Below are positions 27,097-36,563 of a stretch of 64,000 bases of DNA, in pieces. The stretch covers positions 215,777 through 279,776 of the forward strand of contig JAITMC010000040.1 of assembly GCA_031277615.1 (NCBI GenBank), in the 5' to 3' direction. The DNA comes from Chryseobacterium sp. GTDB taxonomy: Bacteria; Bacteroidota; Bacteroidia; Flavobacteriales; Weeksellaceae. Position numbers and translations under genes: made by a program. The notes below the pieces were generated by a model, which saw only the letters and a list, made by a program, of their open reading frames with translations, was not told the DNA's origin and ran no database searches. Within the stretch, counting starts at the first letter, position 1. The number at the start of each line of letters is the position of its first letter.

Positions 27097-28683
27097 TTAC
27101 AAAACAATCTCTTTCTCTATTCCCATTTCTTCCAGGAAGATTTCATCATGGGAAATGACGATCAGGGTTCCCCTGTAATCTTTGATCGATTCTGTTAAAA
27201 TTTCAACATTCTGAAGATCAAGATTATTGGTCGGCTCATCCAGAACAATCATATCCGGAGCTGTAGAACTGATAGAAAGTCCGCAAAGCAGCAGCCGGAG
27301 ACGTTCTCCGCCACTTAAAGCCCGACATTTCTTGTCCCAGGTGTCTTTTCCGAACAGAAACCTTGACAGCATGGTTTTCACCTCAGATTCCAGCAAAGCA
27401 CCGTCATTGAACTGCTGCACAAATTCTTCCACGGAAATATCCCCATTGATCATTGAATATTCCTGATCAATATAAAGCATATTAAAATCCGTTCTCGTTA
27501 TTTTTCCTGCCGAAGGTTCATATTTTCCGATCAAAAGCCCGATCAGCGTTGTTTTTCCTGAACCGTTTGCTCCCTTCACCGCGATCCTGTCGCCACTGAG
27601 AATGTCAAGACTGATATTTTCTTTCCAAAGGTTTTCAGAAATATACTGATAATTGACTTCTTCTACTGTGATCAGAATTTTCCCGGAATGCAACCCTGAA
27701 TCATTAAAATTCACTTTCATCTGATCCGCATTTTTCACAGAAGACCGGAGATCCCGGAGATCTCCGGAAATACCGCTGATCTTTTCGGCGTGAATATTTT
27801 TAAGTTTTGAGGTATTTTTTTCAGCATTATTCCTGAGTGTATTCATCATGATTCTTGCCACCCCGGATTTTTCCTGTTTCTGTTTTCCTCTGGCATCCAG
27901 TTTTTGCTTACGTTCCAGCGTTTCACGTTCTTTCTCTTTGGCCTTTTTCAGTGCGCGTTCCTTAGCGTGAATATCGTTCTGCAGGGCTTCCTGTTCTACT
28001 GCTTTCTGTTCTGCATAGAAATCGTAATTCCCGCCATAGGTATCAATTCCCTGGCTGCTGAGTTCAAAAATAGTATCTGCAAGGTTAAGCAAAGCCCGGT
28101 CATGGCTGACCATAACAACAGACGCAGATGTTTTATCAATAAGATCATACAGCAGTTTACGCCCGTCCAGATCAAGATGGTTGGTAGGTTCGTCCAGTAA
28201 AATGATTTCAGGCTGGTTGATCTGGATTCCTGCCAGGAAGACTTTTGTTTTTTCACCCCCGCTCAGACTGTCCAGCTTCTGATCCAGTTCCAGACTGTCC
28301 AGTTTCCAGTAATTGAGTGCATTTTGACAGCGTTCTTCAATATCCCAGTCGTCATTCAGGATTTCAAAATATTCCTCATCAACTTCTCCTTCCGTAATTT
28401 TATGAAGAGCATTCAGCTTCCGATCTATTCTGAGGCATTCAGCTATCGTCAGGTCATTAAAGTTTCCGAACATCTGGGGAACGTAATATAAATCCCCTTT
28501 CACGGTAACGGTACCTTCCAGAGGCTGAATTTCACCTGCTATTATTTTAAGCAGGGTTGATTTGCCCATTCCGTTACTTCCGGTGAGCGCTGATTTTGTA
28601 TGAGGCTGAATCGTGATATTGAGATGATTAAAAAGGAGATCCCTTCCCGGGAACCCATAGGATAAATGTTGAAGCAAAATCAT
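27097..28683 (-). CDS. ABC-F family ATPase (ribosome-associated or resistance type)
   Basis: 528 aa with two ABC domains and no membrane segment. The first has Walker A GSNGMGKSTLL, signature LSGGEKTKVFLAG and DEPTNHLD. The second has GANGSGKTTLIGLL, LSGGERLRLLLCGL and DEPTNNLD. A charged linker (KERALKKAKEKERETLERKQ) lies between them. ABC-F proteins bind the ribosomal E site, either as housekeeping factors or to protect against antibiotics. The Met/Lys-rich linker and a leader with a 12-codon frame resemble the resistance subgroup, but this is not decisive. Confidence 0.88.
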   Translation of the reverse strand: MILLQHLSYGFPGRDLLFNHLNITIQPHTKSALTGSNGMGKSTLLKIIAGEIQPLEGTVTVKGDLYYVPQMFGNFNDLTIAECLRIDRKLNALHKITEGEVDEEYFEILNDDWDIEERCQNALNYWKLDSLELDQKLDSLSGGEKTKVFLAGIQINQPEIILLDEPTNHLDLDGRKLLYDLIDKTSASVVMVSHDRALLNLADTIFELSSQGIDTYGGNYDFYAEQKAVEQEALQNDIHAKERALKKAKEKERETLERKQKLDARGKQKQEKSGVARIMMNTLRNNAEKNTSKLKNIHAEKISGISGDLRDLRSSVKNADQMKVNFNDSGLHSGKILITVEEVNYQYISENLWKENISLDILSGDRIAVKGANGSGKTTLIGLLIGKYEPSAGKITRTDFNMLYIDQEYSMINGDISVEEFVQQFNDGALLESEVKTMLSRFLFGKDTWDKKCRALSGGERLRLLLCGLSISSTAPDMIVLDEPTNNLDLQNVEILTESIKDYRGTLIVISHDEIFLEEMGIEKEIVL

Positions 28684-28693
28684 AATTTCTTTC

Positions 28694-28732
28694 TTATATA
28701 AAAGTTAAACGCGGTAACTGTCGGGTTACCAT
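28694..28732 (-). promoter_or_regulatory. possible leader-peptide frame before the ABC-F gene
   Basis: An ATG at 28732 opens MVTRQLPRLTFI and stops 10 bases before the ABC-F start. The hairpin GGTAAC-TGTCGG-GTTACC (28713-28730, read on the plus strand) lies inside it. A TATATTTG -7 box on the minus strand (28791-28798) would give a leader of about 100 bases holding both. Resistance-type ABC-F genes are commonly induced by ribosome stalling on such frames. Confidence 0.35.
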
Positions 28733-28950
28733 TGATAAAAGTCTGAAAGAAATTAAATCCTACATGTCCGTATTTTGGGTTTTGAAAGTACAAATATACT
28801 ACAAATCATTGAAACAGCCACTTTTATGATGTTCTTTATAAGGCTTTCCGGGTTTAAACTCACTCAGAAACAGCTTTATGAAAATGGAAGCGGTATAGAT
28901 TTCTGCATTCTCTCAAAAATCCGTAACTTTGCCACCTACTAAAATTTTTT

Positions 28951-29505
28951 ATGGAAAGCATTAAAGTTCACGACAAATCTTTCGTTCCTTATCTGAAGGA
29001 CGCCGAAATTCAGGAAATTGTAAAAGAGACAGCTTTAAAGATTTATGAAGATTACAAGGACGAGGTTCCTGTTTTCATCGGGGTTCTGAACGGAGTGATC
29101 ATGTTCTTCTCAGATCTTTTAAAATACTATCCGGGCGAATGCGAAATTGCTTTCATCCAAATGAGTTCTTATGTGGGAACAGAATCTACCGGGATTGTTT
29201 ACCAGAAAATGGAACTTACCAAAGACGTAAAAGACCGTCACATCATTCTTGTGGAAGATATTGTAGATACCGGAAACACGGTAGAAAGTCTTTTTAAATA
29301 TTTCACAGAAACACAACGTCCGAAATCTGTAAAACTGGCTTCTTTCCTGTTAAAGCCTGAAGTATATAAAAAAGATTTCAAGCTGGATTATATCGGGAAA
29401 GAAATTCCAAACAAATTCGTGTTGGGATACGGACTGGATTATGATGAAATAGGAAGAAACCTTCCCAACCTGTATCAGCTGGAAGAGGGACAGATCAACC
29501 ATTAA
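28951..29505 (+). CDS. hpt: hypoxanthine phosphoribosyltransferase
   Basis: 184 aa purine salvage enzyme that joins hypoxanthine or guanine with PRPP to give IMP or GMP. The PRPP-binding motif HIILVEDIVDTGNTVESL and the ending VLGYGLDYDEIGRNLP (base-stacking aromatic segment) are clear. A -7 box TAACTTTG at 28924-28931 gives a leader of about 15 bases. It is followed by the adk and obgE genes, a common flavobacterial cluster. Confidence 0.95.
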   Translation: MESIKVHDKSFVPYLKDAEIQEIVKETALKIYEDYKDEVPVFIGVLNGVIMFFSDLLKYYPGECEIAFIQMSSYVGTESTGIVYQKMELTKDVKDRHIILVEDIVDTGNTVESLFKYFTETQRPKSVKLASFLLKPEVYKKDFKLDYIGKEIPNKFVLGYGLDYDEIGRNLPNLYQLEEGQINH

Positions 29506-29531
29506 TCACTGCTATTAGCTACGGGCTATTA

Positions 29532-29592
29532 GCCTTTAGCTTTAAAATTAAATCGAAATAAAAGTAAAATATTAACTAAAAAAGCTAAAGGC
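29532..29592. repeat. inverted repeat between hpt and adk
   Basis: GCCTTTAGCTTT and AAAGCTAAAGGC are perfect 12-base arms with a 37-base AT-rich loop. It is likely an mRNA hairpin between the cistrons. Confidence 0.7.
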
Positions 29593-29633
29593 CGGAAAGG
29601 CATCACATGCTAAGGCCAAAGCGCATCACCATT

Positions 29634-30212
29634 ATGATAAACATAGTTCTGTTCGGCCCTCCAGGAAGTGGAAAAGGAACACAAGCCCAAAATCTGATCG
29701 AGAAATTCAATTTAAAACAGATTTCCACCGGCGACCTTTTCAGGTATAACATGAAAAATGATACTGAACTTGGGAAACTGGCAAAGTCTTACATCGATAA
29801 GGGAGAATTGGTTCCGGATCAGGTGACGACAGATATGCTGACCGATGAAATCAGAAAACCTACCGATACCAATGGGTTCATTTTTGACGGATATCCAAGA
29901 ACCACTGCACAGACAGAGGCTTTGGAAAAAATCGTTAAGGAAGAACTGAATGACGAGATCGATCTCTGCCTGGCATTGGTGGTAGAAGATAAAATTCTGG
30001 TGGAAAGACTTTTGAAAAGAGGGGAAACCAGTGGAAGATCTGATGACAGCAATGTAGAGATCATCGAAAACAGAATCAAAGAATATTATGCTAAAACAGC
30101 AGAAGTAGCCGAATTATACAAGCAGCAGGGAAAATATGTTGAGGTAAACGGTGTAGGTGAAATTGATGAGATTTCCCAAAAACTTTTCGCTGAAGTAGAG
30201 AAAATAAAATAG
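29634..30212 (+). CDS. adk: adenylate kinase
   Basis: 192 aa from the ATG at 29634 (MINIVLFGPPGSGKGTQAQ). The frame extends nine codons upstream, but the P-loop GPPGSGKGT should be near residue 8. It makes two ADP from ATP and AMP. The NMP-binding part (STGDLFRYNMK), FIFDGYPRTTAQTE and the short LID region (RLLKRGETSGRSDD) are present. The LID is short and lacks zinc-binding cysteines. It lies between hpt and obgE. Confidence 0.96.
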   Translation: MINIVLFGPPGSGKGTQAQNLIEKFNLKQISTGDLFRYNMKNDTELGKLAKSYIDKGELVPDQVTTDMLTDEIRKPTDTNGFIFDGYPRTTAQTEALEKIVKEELNDEIDLCLALVVEDKILVERLLKRGETSGRSDDSNVEIIENRIKEYYAKTAEVAELYKQQGKYVEVNGVGEIDEISQKLFAEVEKIK

Positions 30213-30223
30213 TTAAAAGTTGT

Positions 30224-30280
30224 GAGTAATGAGTTATAAGTTTTTACAATTCATAGCTCATAATTCATAACTCATAACTC
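30224..30280. repeat. imperfect inverted repeat between adk and obgE
   Basis: GAGTAATGAGTTAT and ATAACTCATAACTC pair with one mismatch around a 29-base loop. Confidence 0.6.
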
Positions 30281-30293
30281 CTAATTATAAGAA

Positions 30294-31277
30294 ATGTCAA
30301 ATTTTGTAGATTACGTAAAGATCCATTGTAAAAGCGGACACGGAGGTGCAGGTTCTGCCCATCTCCGCCGTGAAAAATATATTCCTAAAGGAGGTCCAGA
30401 CGGAGGTGACGGAGGTCGCGGAGGCCACATCATCATGAGAGGAAATGCTAATGAATGGACCCTTCTTCCGTTGCGTTATACCCGTCACGTAAAAGCCGAA
30501 CGTGGAGAAAACGGAGGAAAAAGCCAGCTTACAGGCGCTGATGGAGACGATATTTATATTGATGTTCCCATTGGCACCATTGCTAAAAATGAAGATGGGG
30601 AAATCATCGGTGAAATTCTTGAAGACAAACAGGAAATCATCCTGATGCGTGGTGGAAAAGGTGGTTTAGGAAACGAGCATTTCAAATCATCTACCAACCA
30701 GACGCCAAGATATGCACAACCCGGCCTCGACGGAGAAGAAGGTTATGTTGTTTTCGAGCTTAAAATTCTTGCTGATGTAGGACTTGTTGGGTTCCCCAAC
30801 GCAGGGAAATCCACTCTTCTGGCTTCAGTTTCCGCCGCAAAACCAAAGATCGCCAATTACGCATTTACCACGCTGACTCCGAATCTGGGAATCGTGGATT
30901 ACAGAAATTACAAATCATTTGTAATGGCTGACATTCCGGGAATCATTGAAGGAGCTGCAGAAGGAAAAGGACTGGGACACCGGTTCCTGAGACATATCGA
31001 AAGAAACTCTATTCTTCTTTTCCTGATCCCGGCGGATTCTGAGGATCACTTCCAGGAATTTAAAATCCTTGAGAATGAACTGAAGGAATACAACCCGGAA
31101 CTCCTGGATAAAGATTTCATTATTTCGGTTTCTAAATCTGATCTTCTGGATGATGAACTGAAGAAAGAAATTGCCGCAGAGTTTCCGGAAAATAAGCAGC
31201 CGTTGTTTTTCTCGGGAGTAACAGGAGAAGGACTTGTAGAGCTGAAAGACGCTATCTGGAAGCAGCTGCACGGTTAA
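30294..31277 (+). CDS. obgE: Obg family GTPase
   Basis: 327 aa ribosome-assembly GTPase. The glycine-rich Obg fold fills residues 1-158 ([15 protein letters not shown]). The G domain has [11 protein letters not shown] (G1), a G3 DIPGII and SKSD (G4), with SG/V near G5. There is no OCT domain at the C terminus, common in Bacteroidota. It is essential in most bacteria and acts in 50S biogenesis and the stringent response. It is the last gene of the hpt-adk-obgE group and ends at a terminator. Confidence 0.97.
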   Translation: MSNFVDYVKIHCKSGHGGAGSAHLRREKYIPKGGPDGGDGGRGGHIIMRGNANEWTLLPLRYTRHVKAERGENGGKSQLTGADGDDIYIDVPIGTIAKNEDGEIIGEILEDKQEIILMRGGKGGLGNEHFKSSTNQTPRYAQPGLDGEEGYVVFELKILADVGLVGFPNAGKSTLLASVSAAKPKIANYAFTTLTPNLGIVDYRNYKSFVMADIPGIIEGAAEGKGLGHRFLRHIERNSILLFLIPADSEDHFQEFKILENELKEYNPELLDKDFIISVSKSDLLDDELKKEIAAEFPENKQPLFFSGVTGEGLVELKDAIWKQLHG

Positions 31278-31331
31278 AATTACGATAATCTATCAGACAG
31301 TCTGTTTTACTATAGCTGTCCTATCTATACA

Positions 31332-31366
31332 CAACCCCGGAATGAGTTTCCGGGGTTGATCTTTTT
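31332..31366 (+). terminator. intrinsic terminator of obgE
   Basis: CAACCCCGG / CCGGGGTTG stem followed by ATCTTTTTA. Confidence 0.85.
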
Positions 31367-31445
31367 ATGGCAGTGATTTTCCAATGTTTGCTTCTATCAG
31401 TCACTTTTTGGAACAATTATTGAGAGACCTTCCGAAAAATAAGTT

Positions 31446-31934
31446 ATGAGATATTTACTAGGTTTATGTGCATTTATATTCATATTTTCATGTACTACTC
31501 AGAAAAGCAATACCCAATATTCCAGAATAGAATATGAGGCCACCCCATGTTTCGGGTTTTGCCCGGTCTTTAAGATGACCATTAATCCGGACAGAACAGC
31601 TGTTTTTGAAGCGGAACATTTTAATTTCAGTGACAAACCTTCCAAAGATGAGTTTTCAAAACCCCGTGAAGGAACTTTCAAGGGAACGATTAAAGAAGCA
31701 GATTACAACAAATTAACAGCATTGCTGAACGGTTTGGAGGTAAAGAACCTGAAGGATAAATATGGGGAAAGGAATATTACCGATCTTCCCACTTCTTACC
31801 TGAGAGTGAACTTCACCGACGGAACTTCCAAAAACGTGGAAGATTATGGAAAACGAGGCAGTGAAAAGCTTTCGGAGGTATACCGTTTCTTTGAAGACCT
31901 GAGAAAGAATCAGGAATGGACGAAAATAAAGTAG
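31446..31934 (+). CDS. DUF6438-like lipoprotein
   Basis: 162 aa with a lipoprotein signal (lipobox FIFSC at about residue 16). The segment TPCFGFCPVFKMTINPDRTAVF is the family mark, with two conserved cysteines. The rest forms a small beta fold (DYGKRGSEKLSEVYRF near the end). Envelope localised, function unknown. It is a single gene with its own short leader. Confidence 0.8.
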   Translation: MRYLLGLCAFIFIFSCTTQKSNTQYSRIEYEATPCFGFCPVFKMTINPDRTAVFEAEHFNFSDKPSKDEFSKPREGTFKGTIKEADYNKLTALLNGLEVKNLKDKYGERNITDLPTSYLRVNFTDGTSKNVEDYGKRGSEKLSEVYRFFEDLRKNQEWTKIK

Positions 31935-32109
31935 TTTCATTAAAAAATTCAATTATTTTTGTACTTATAATTCCTTTACCATATTAATACATACAGGCCT
32001 GAGCCTCTTCTGCAACAACATCAGATTCTTAATTTTTTTTAGACTACCTTTGCAGGATGTAATTCTTTCAGGTTGAAGGAATTTTTATTTAAATTTTAAA
32101 ATAATTCAT

Positions 32110-33414
32110 TTGAATTTTACAGACCTTAATTTAATAGAACCTATTGCGAAAGCAATCGCGGAGCAGGGATATACCCATCCTACTCCTATTCAGGAAAGAT
32201 CTATTCCTGAAATTTTGAAAGGCAGAGACTTTTTAGGATGTGCCCAGACAGGAACAGGAAAAACGGCAGCTTTTGCCATTCCTATTCTACAGAACTTATC
32301 CAGGACCAAAACTTCAAACAATCATATCAAAGCTCTGATCCTTACGCCTACAAGAGAGTTGGCTATACAGATCGAAGAAAATATCCACGCCTACGGAAAG
32401 TACCTTCCTTTGAAGGAGCTTGTTATTTTCGGAGGGGTAAAACAGGGAAATCAGGAAGCAGCCCTGAAAAAAGGGGTTGATATTCTGGTCGCTACACCGG
32501 GAAGGCTTCTTGATTTTATTGCACAGGGCATCATCAGCTTAAAAAATCTTGAAATCTTTGTTCTTGATGAGGCCGACCGAATGCTGGATATGGGTTTTGT
32601 ACATGATGTAAAAAGAATCATCAAGCTTCTGCCTCAGAAAAGACAGACTTTGTTTTTCTCCGCTACCATGCCGTCTGAGATCCAGAAACTGGCAGATTCT
32701 ATTCTGAACAATCCGGTAAAAGTGGAAGTAACCCCGGTTTCTTCTACCGCTGAGACCATCAAACAGTCCGTTTATTTTGTTGAAAAAGAAAATAAACTGA
32801 ATCTTCTTACCCATATCTTAAAGAACGATATTTCAGACTCTGTGCTGGTTTTTTCAAGAACGAAACACGGTGCTGATAAGATTGCCAGAAAATTACAAAA
32901 AGACAAGATCACAGCAGAGGCGATTCACGGGAATAAATCCCAGAATGCAAGACAGAATGCCCTGGCTAACTTTAAGTCCGGAAAAACAAGGATTCTGGTG
33001 GCCACAGACATTGCTGCAAGAGGAATTGATATTGATGAACTGAAGTTTGTTATCAATTTTGAGCTTTCCGATGTTTCCGAAACGTATGTACACAGGATCG
33101 GAAGAACCGGAAGAGCCGGAGCGGAAGGAACTTCGATTTCTTTTGTAGACGGTCTTGACCTTCTGAACCTTAGAAATACCGAAAAACTGATCGGAAAGAA
33201 AATTCCTATTGTGAAAGATCATCCTTTCCATACGGACGATCTGGTTGCCCAGAAGAGGGATTCCAACAACAAACCGGTTCCTGCAGGTGCTGAGAAAGCT
33301 CCGAATCAAAGATCGGGAGGAAGGCCGCAGGCTAATAAAAAGAAGCCTTCCGGAAATACTCCTGCCGTTGGATTCAAAAAACCGAAGAATAAGAATTTCA
33401 CCCGAAAGAAATAA
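32110..33414 (+). CDS. DEAD-box ATP-dependent RNA helicase (TTG start)
   Basis: 434 aa. The Q motif [17 protein letters not shown], motif [12 protein letters not shown], motif II DEAD in [15 protein letters not shown] and the C-terminal [10 protein letters not shown] are all intact. After the core (about residue 370) follows a basic Lys/Pro/Asn tail, as in RhlE-type proteins. It unwinds RNA in ribosome assembly or decay. The best start is TTG at 32110, because the next ATG would cut into the Q motif. A TACCTTTG box lies at 32045-32052, giving a leader of about 50 bases. Confidence 0.95.
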   Translation: MNFTDLNLIEPIAKAIAEQGYTHPTPIQERSIPEILKGRDFLGCAQTGTGKTAAFAIPILQNLSRTKTSNNHIKALILTPTRELAIQIEENIHAYGKYLPLKELVIFGGVKQGNQEAALKKGVDILVATPGRLLDFIAQGIISLKNLEIFVLDEADRMLDMGFVHDVKRIIKLLPQKRQTLFFSATMPSEIQKLADSILNNPVKVEVTPVSSTAETIKQSVYFVEKENKLNLLTHILKNDISDSVLVFSRTKHGADKIARKLQKDKITAEAIHGNKSQNARQNALANFKSGKTRILVATDIAARGIDIDELKFVINFELSDVSETYVHRIGRTGRAGAEGTSISFVDGLDLLNLRNTEKLIGKKIPIVKDHPFHTDDLVAQKRDSNNKPVPAGAEKAPNQRSGGRPQANKKKPSGNTPAVGFKKPKNKNFTRKK

Positions 33415-33454
33415 CAAAAAAGGCTGTTTTAAAATGATAAAACAGCCTTTTTTT
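33415..33454. terminator. bidirectional intrinsic terminator
   Basis: AAAAAGGCTGTTTTA and TAAAACAGCCTTTTTTT form a strong stem with T-runs on both strands, between the helicase and the minus-strand methyltransferase. Confidence 0.9.
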
Positions 33455-34247
33455 ATTTTTTGCGCAATACCCAGAGATCCTGTTCGGGCTTGCCGTTATT
33501 CAGGAAAGAGGGATGATGTTCCAAAACTTCAAAATCAGAAAAGAGCTTTTCTACAAAAGCATCCGGATGAAATGCCGAATACGTCCGGTGTCCTTCCTTC
33601 ACATTTCCCCTTACAACAATTTCTCCGGCATCGAACTTTTTTATTTCGGCGTCGGTAAGGATGGTTTTAAAAAGATTACCCTGTAAGGAAAGCAGCAATA
33701 TTCCGTCTTTTTTAAGCACTCTGCCCAGTTCGTTCTTCCAGTCATAATGCATAGGCTCTGAAAGATGGGTAAAGATTGATATTCCGTAGATAAAATCAAA
33801 AAGCTGTTCCGGATAAGGAAGTTCTGCTTTCAATCCGTTCAGATTAAAATCTACATTTTTTATATTTTCTGTATTCCAGCGAATGGAATTTTCATTGTAA
33901 TCCGTACCAAAGACACTGCTTCCGGGTAATACTTGCGGAATATGCCTTACCACTCTTGCCGGTCCGCAGCCCCAATCCAGTACTTTTACCTGATCTGCTG
34001 TATTATATTTTCTGAAAATTCCTATAAACTTTTCTGCAGCTCCTCTTCCGCTTTTATAATAGCTTTCGTAATTGATATTAAAAGACTCATACATCAGATA
34101 ATCCGGAGGAAAAACAAAGTCAGGGTGCTGCGCCTGAAAAGATTTGTTTTTTCCCTTATTTTTATACTGATGAATATAAAACCTCAGCTTATCTGCTAAA
34201 AACAGCAGATTGGTTTCTCTTAAAAGCCTGGAAACGGTCGCTCTCAT
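33453..34247 (-). CDS. class I SAM-dependent methyltransferase
   Basis: 264 aa. The SAM motif VKVLDWGCGPARVVRHI (about residue 83) and GVLKKDGILLLSLQG after motif III identify a small-molecule methyltransferase of the Methyltransf_25/11 kind. It is the last gene of a tight four-gene unit (GSCFA, DUF4269, TatD, methyltransferase), overlapping the tatD stop by 4 bases (ATGA). The substrate is unknown. Confidence 0.85.
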   Translation of the reverse strand: MRATVSRLLRETNLLFLADKLRFYIHQYKNKGKNKSFQAQHPDFVFPPDYLMYESFNINYESYYKSGRGAAEKFIGIFRKYNTADQVKVLDWGCGPARVVRHIPQVLPGSSVFGTDYNENSIRWNTENIKNVDFNLNGLKAELPYPEQLFDFIYGISIFTHLSEPMHYDWKNELGRVLKKDGILLLSLQGNLFKTILTDAEIKKFDAGEIVVRGNVKEGHRTYSAFHPDAFVEKLFSDFEVLEHHPSFLNNGKPEQDLWVLRKK

Positions 34248-35011
34248 ATTGTATTAAATATTTTCTGAGCATTCTCAGTGGTTATTCGGTCTATTTCAGA
34301 AAAATCAACTCCATAAATGTCTACCAGCTTTCCGGCAACAAGATCAAGGTAAGAGCTTTCATTCCTTTTTCCTCTGTGAGGAACCGGGGCAAGATAAGGA
34401 GAATCTGTCTCCAAAACAATCTTTTCTAAAGGGATCTCCCCTAAGAACTGATCTATTTTCCCGTTTTTAAAGGTCACTACTCCACCGATTCCCAACATAA
34501 AATTGAGATCGACAGCATGTTGAGCCTGCTCCTGATTTCCGGAAAAACAATGGAAAATCCCGCGGAGTTTCGGATGTTTTTTCCTTTCCAGGACTTCAAA
34601 GGTTTCATCAAAGCTTTCCCGGGTATGGATTACAATAGGAAGATCCATTTCTATCGCCCAGTCAATCTGCTGCTCAAAGGCTTTTACCTGGATATCTAAA
34701 GTTGTTTTGTCCCAGTACAGATCAATTCCGATTTCGCCGATAGCCGGGAAATGTCTCTGATCCAGATAATTTTTAACGGTTTCCAGTTCTTTTTCCCAGG
34801 TTTCGGGTTTAACGTAGCATGGGTGAAGCCCCATCATTGAGATGACCTTTCCGGGATATTCTGTCTCCAGCTGAAGCATTTTCTCATGGGATTCGGAATC
34901 AATGGCCGGAAGGTAAAACCGGGTAACACCTTTATCTAAGGCCCTCTGAATAGCTTCTTTCCGGTCTTCATCAAATTCTTCTGCGTATAAATGGGTATGG
35001 GTATCAATCAT
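34244..35011 (-). CDS. tatD: TatD family DNase
   Basis: 255 aa metal-dependent hydrolase. The metal-binding motif HTHLY at the start, GEIGIDLYWDKT, HTRESFDE, FHCFSGNQEQ and ETDSPYLAPVPHRGK are the TatD signature. It degrades DNA (3'-5' exonuclease) and is often cytoplasmic. It starts 4 bases downstream of DUF4269 and overlaps the next gene, so it lies in a single operon. Confidence 0.95.
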   Translation of the reverse strand: MIDTHTHLYAEEFDEDRKEAIQRALDKGVTRFYLPAIDSESHEKMLQLETEYPGKVISMMGLHPCYVKPETWEKELETVKNYLDQRHFPAIGEIGIDLYWDKTTLDIQVKAFEQQIDWAIEMDLPIVIHTRESFDETFEVLERKKHPKLRGIFHCFSGNQEQAQHAVDLNFMLGIGGVVTFKNGKIDQFLGEIPLEKIVLETDSPYLAPVPHRGKRNESSYLDLVAGKLVDIYGVDFSEIDRITTENAQKIFNTI

Positions 35012-35015
35012 TATT

Positions 35016-35546
35016 CTAAAATTTCAACAGATCTTCATAAGGGTTATCCAGCCCCATCAACATTCCGAATGCCGGTTCCGTTTTGATTCCCTGTTTTTTA
35101 AGTTCTATTATTTTTTGTTTAAATTCTTCTCCTTCGTCTCTCAAAATCCTGTATTCAGCCATCATATGACGGTAGGCATTCTGTGCCAGCGACGGTCTGT
35201 TCTGTCCGAAAATTTCCACCGGAAATTCTTCAAGCCTAAAATTGATCACTATACTTTCTTCTCCCCTTACTTTGATTCTCTCTACGGTAGCTTCTTCATC
35301 AGCAGGAATAATACGGCTGAACATCAGTTCGTCTAAAAAATCTTCTTCAAACCGGAGATCTACTTCACAGATGATATCCAGATCACTGCCTTCAATATCG
35401 ATTCCGATAGGAATGGTTCCGGCCAGCACGGGAGAGTAATGTTTCAGCTTCGGAAAGACCTGGTACTTCGTGAGCACTTCATAGGCCCGCTGTTGTCTTT
35501 CGTTGCCGTTTTTCAGATAATCGATGGTTGTAAAATCAATCATCAT
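35016..35546 (-). CDS. DUF4269 family nucleotidyltransferase-like protein
   Basis: 176 aa. The conserved segment AGTIPIGIDIEGSDLDIICEV has the GS...DxD shape of a nucleotidyltransferase-fold active site, followed by SIVINFRLEEFPVEIFGQ. The C terminus ends LGMLMGLDNPYEDLLKF-like (GMLMGLDNPYEDLLKF). The start overlaps the GSCFA stop by 4 bases. The function is not established, and the fold is my inference. Confidence 0.75.
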   Translation of the reverse strand: MMIDFTTIDYLKNGNERQQRAYEVLTKYQVFPKLKHYSPVLAGTIPIGIDIEGSDLDIICEVDLRFEEDFLDELMFSRIIPADEEATVERIKVRGEESIVINFRLEEFPVEIFGQNRPSLAQNAYRHMMAEYRILRDEGEEFKQKIIELKKQGIKTEPAFGMLMGLDNPYEDLLKF

Positions 35547-36496
35547 GAGAAAATATGGTGCTTTACTTTACTTCTCTGCTGCTGAATTCTCTGGTTCAGT
35601 TTTTCTCTGAATTCAATATATTTCGGATCTTTTTTATCGTTGGTCTTATGTTCCAGAGCTTTGGCGATCTTAAAGTTCTCTTTGATAAACTCTTTGGTTT
35701 CATCAGAAAAAAAAGCATCCCCAAACTTCTCAAAAATATAGTTTACCGCCTGAGAACTCGGATGGATCATGTCTTCTTTATAAAAACGGTAATCACGGAG
35801 ATCATCCATTAAAATCTCATAAACCGGAAGGTAATGGCAGTCTTCAAACATGGATATGGACTCATGAATCGCCGTAATTAATTTGGATTTGCTCAACTGG
35901 TTCTCAACCATCCCGTCTTTGGTATGTCTTACCGGCGAAACACTGAACAGAATCTGAACGCCTTCTTTGCAGATATCCTTAAGATCCAGAATCGTATTGT
36001 AAATAGCATGGGTAAGCTCCTGATGGGAAAGCAGTCTTTTTTCAAAAAATTTTTGCGGGATCTTATGACAATTGGCAACCAGCTCTTTTTTAGGAATAAA
36101 CTCATAAATAAAAGAGGTTCCATAGGTAATAATAATCCAGTCGGCTTCCTGAAGAAATGCATTTCCTTTTTCTATGGCACCATTGATCTTTTCCAGGGTC
36201 TGGTGAATATACCGGGTATCAAAACTGGTGTGATGATCCAGGGAAATATATTCCTCATTATAGGTAATCAGGTCATCTTCCTCATAAAATGCCGATTCGT
36301 GAAGTACCCTGACCTCTTTATAAATGGAAAAAGGATTAAAGATCGTTCCGAAAGGGTTATTAAGCGTCTGAAGCTGTCCCTGCTGTAATAAATCGGTCAT
36401 TTCCGTCGCAAAGCACGATCCTATTGAAAATATCTTATCTTCAATCTCAATTTTTTTGTCTGATGCAGGAATATGTACTTCCGTTCTGAACTTCAT
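35543..36496 (-). CDS. GSCFA family protein
   Basis: 317 aa. The motif IGSCFATEMTDLL (about residue 26, the GSCFA box) and later GTSFIYEF and MIHPSSQAVNYIFEKF (HPS, a possible active-site pair) recall SGNH-like lipase folds. The enzymatic role is unproven. It is the first gene of the four-gene unit, as the next gene upstream (prenyl synthase) is 67 bases away and transcribed from the same strand. Confidence 0.85.
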   Translation of the reverse strand: MKFRTEVHIPASDKKIEIEDKIFSIGSCFATEMTDLLQQGQLQTLNNPFGTIFNPFSIYKEVRVLHESAFYEEDDLITYNEEYISLDHHTSFDTRYIHQTLEKINGAIEKGNAFLQEADWIIITYGTSFIYEFIPKKELVANCHKIPQKFFEKRLLSHQELTHAIYNTILDLKDICKEGVQILFSVSPVRHTKDGMVENQLSKSKLITAIHESISMFEDCHYLPVYEILMDDLRDYRFYKEDMIHPSSQAVNYIFEKFGDAFFSDETKEFIKENFKIAKALEHKTNDKKDPKYIEFREKLNQRIQQQRSKVKHHIFS

Positions 36497-36563
36497 GATA
36501 TAAAAGTAAGGGTACGGATAACAGGCAGCCTGTAAACGCTCCCTTTCATCCTGACCTGTATGT

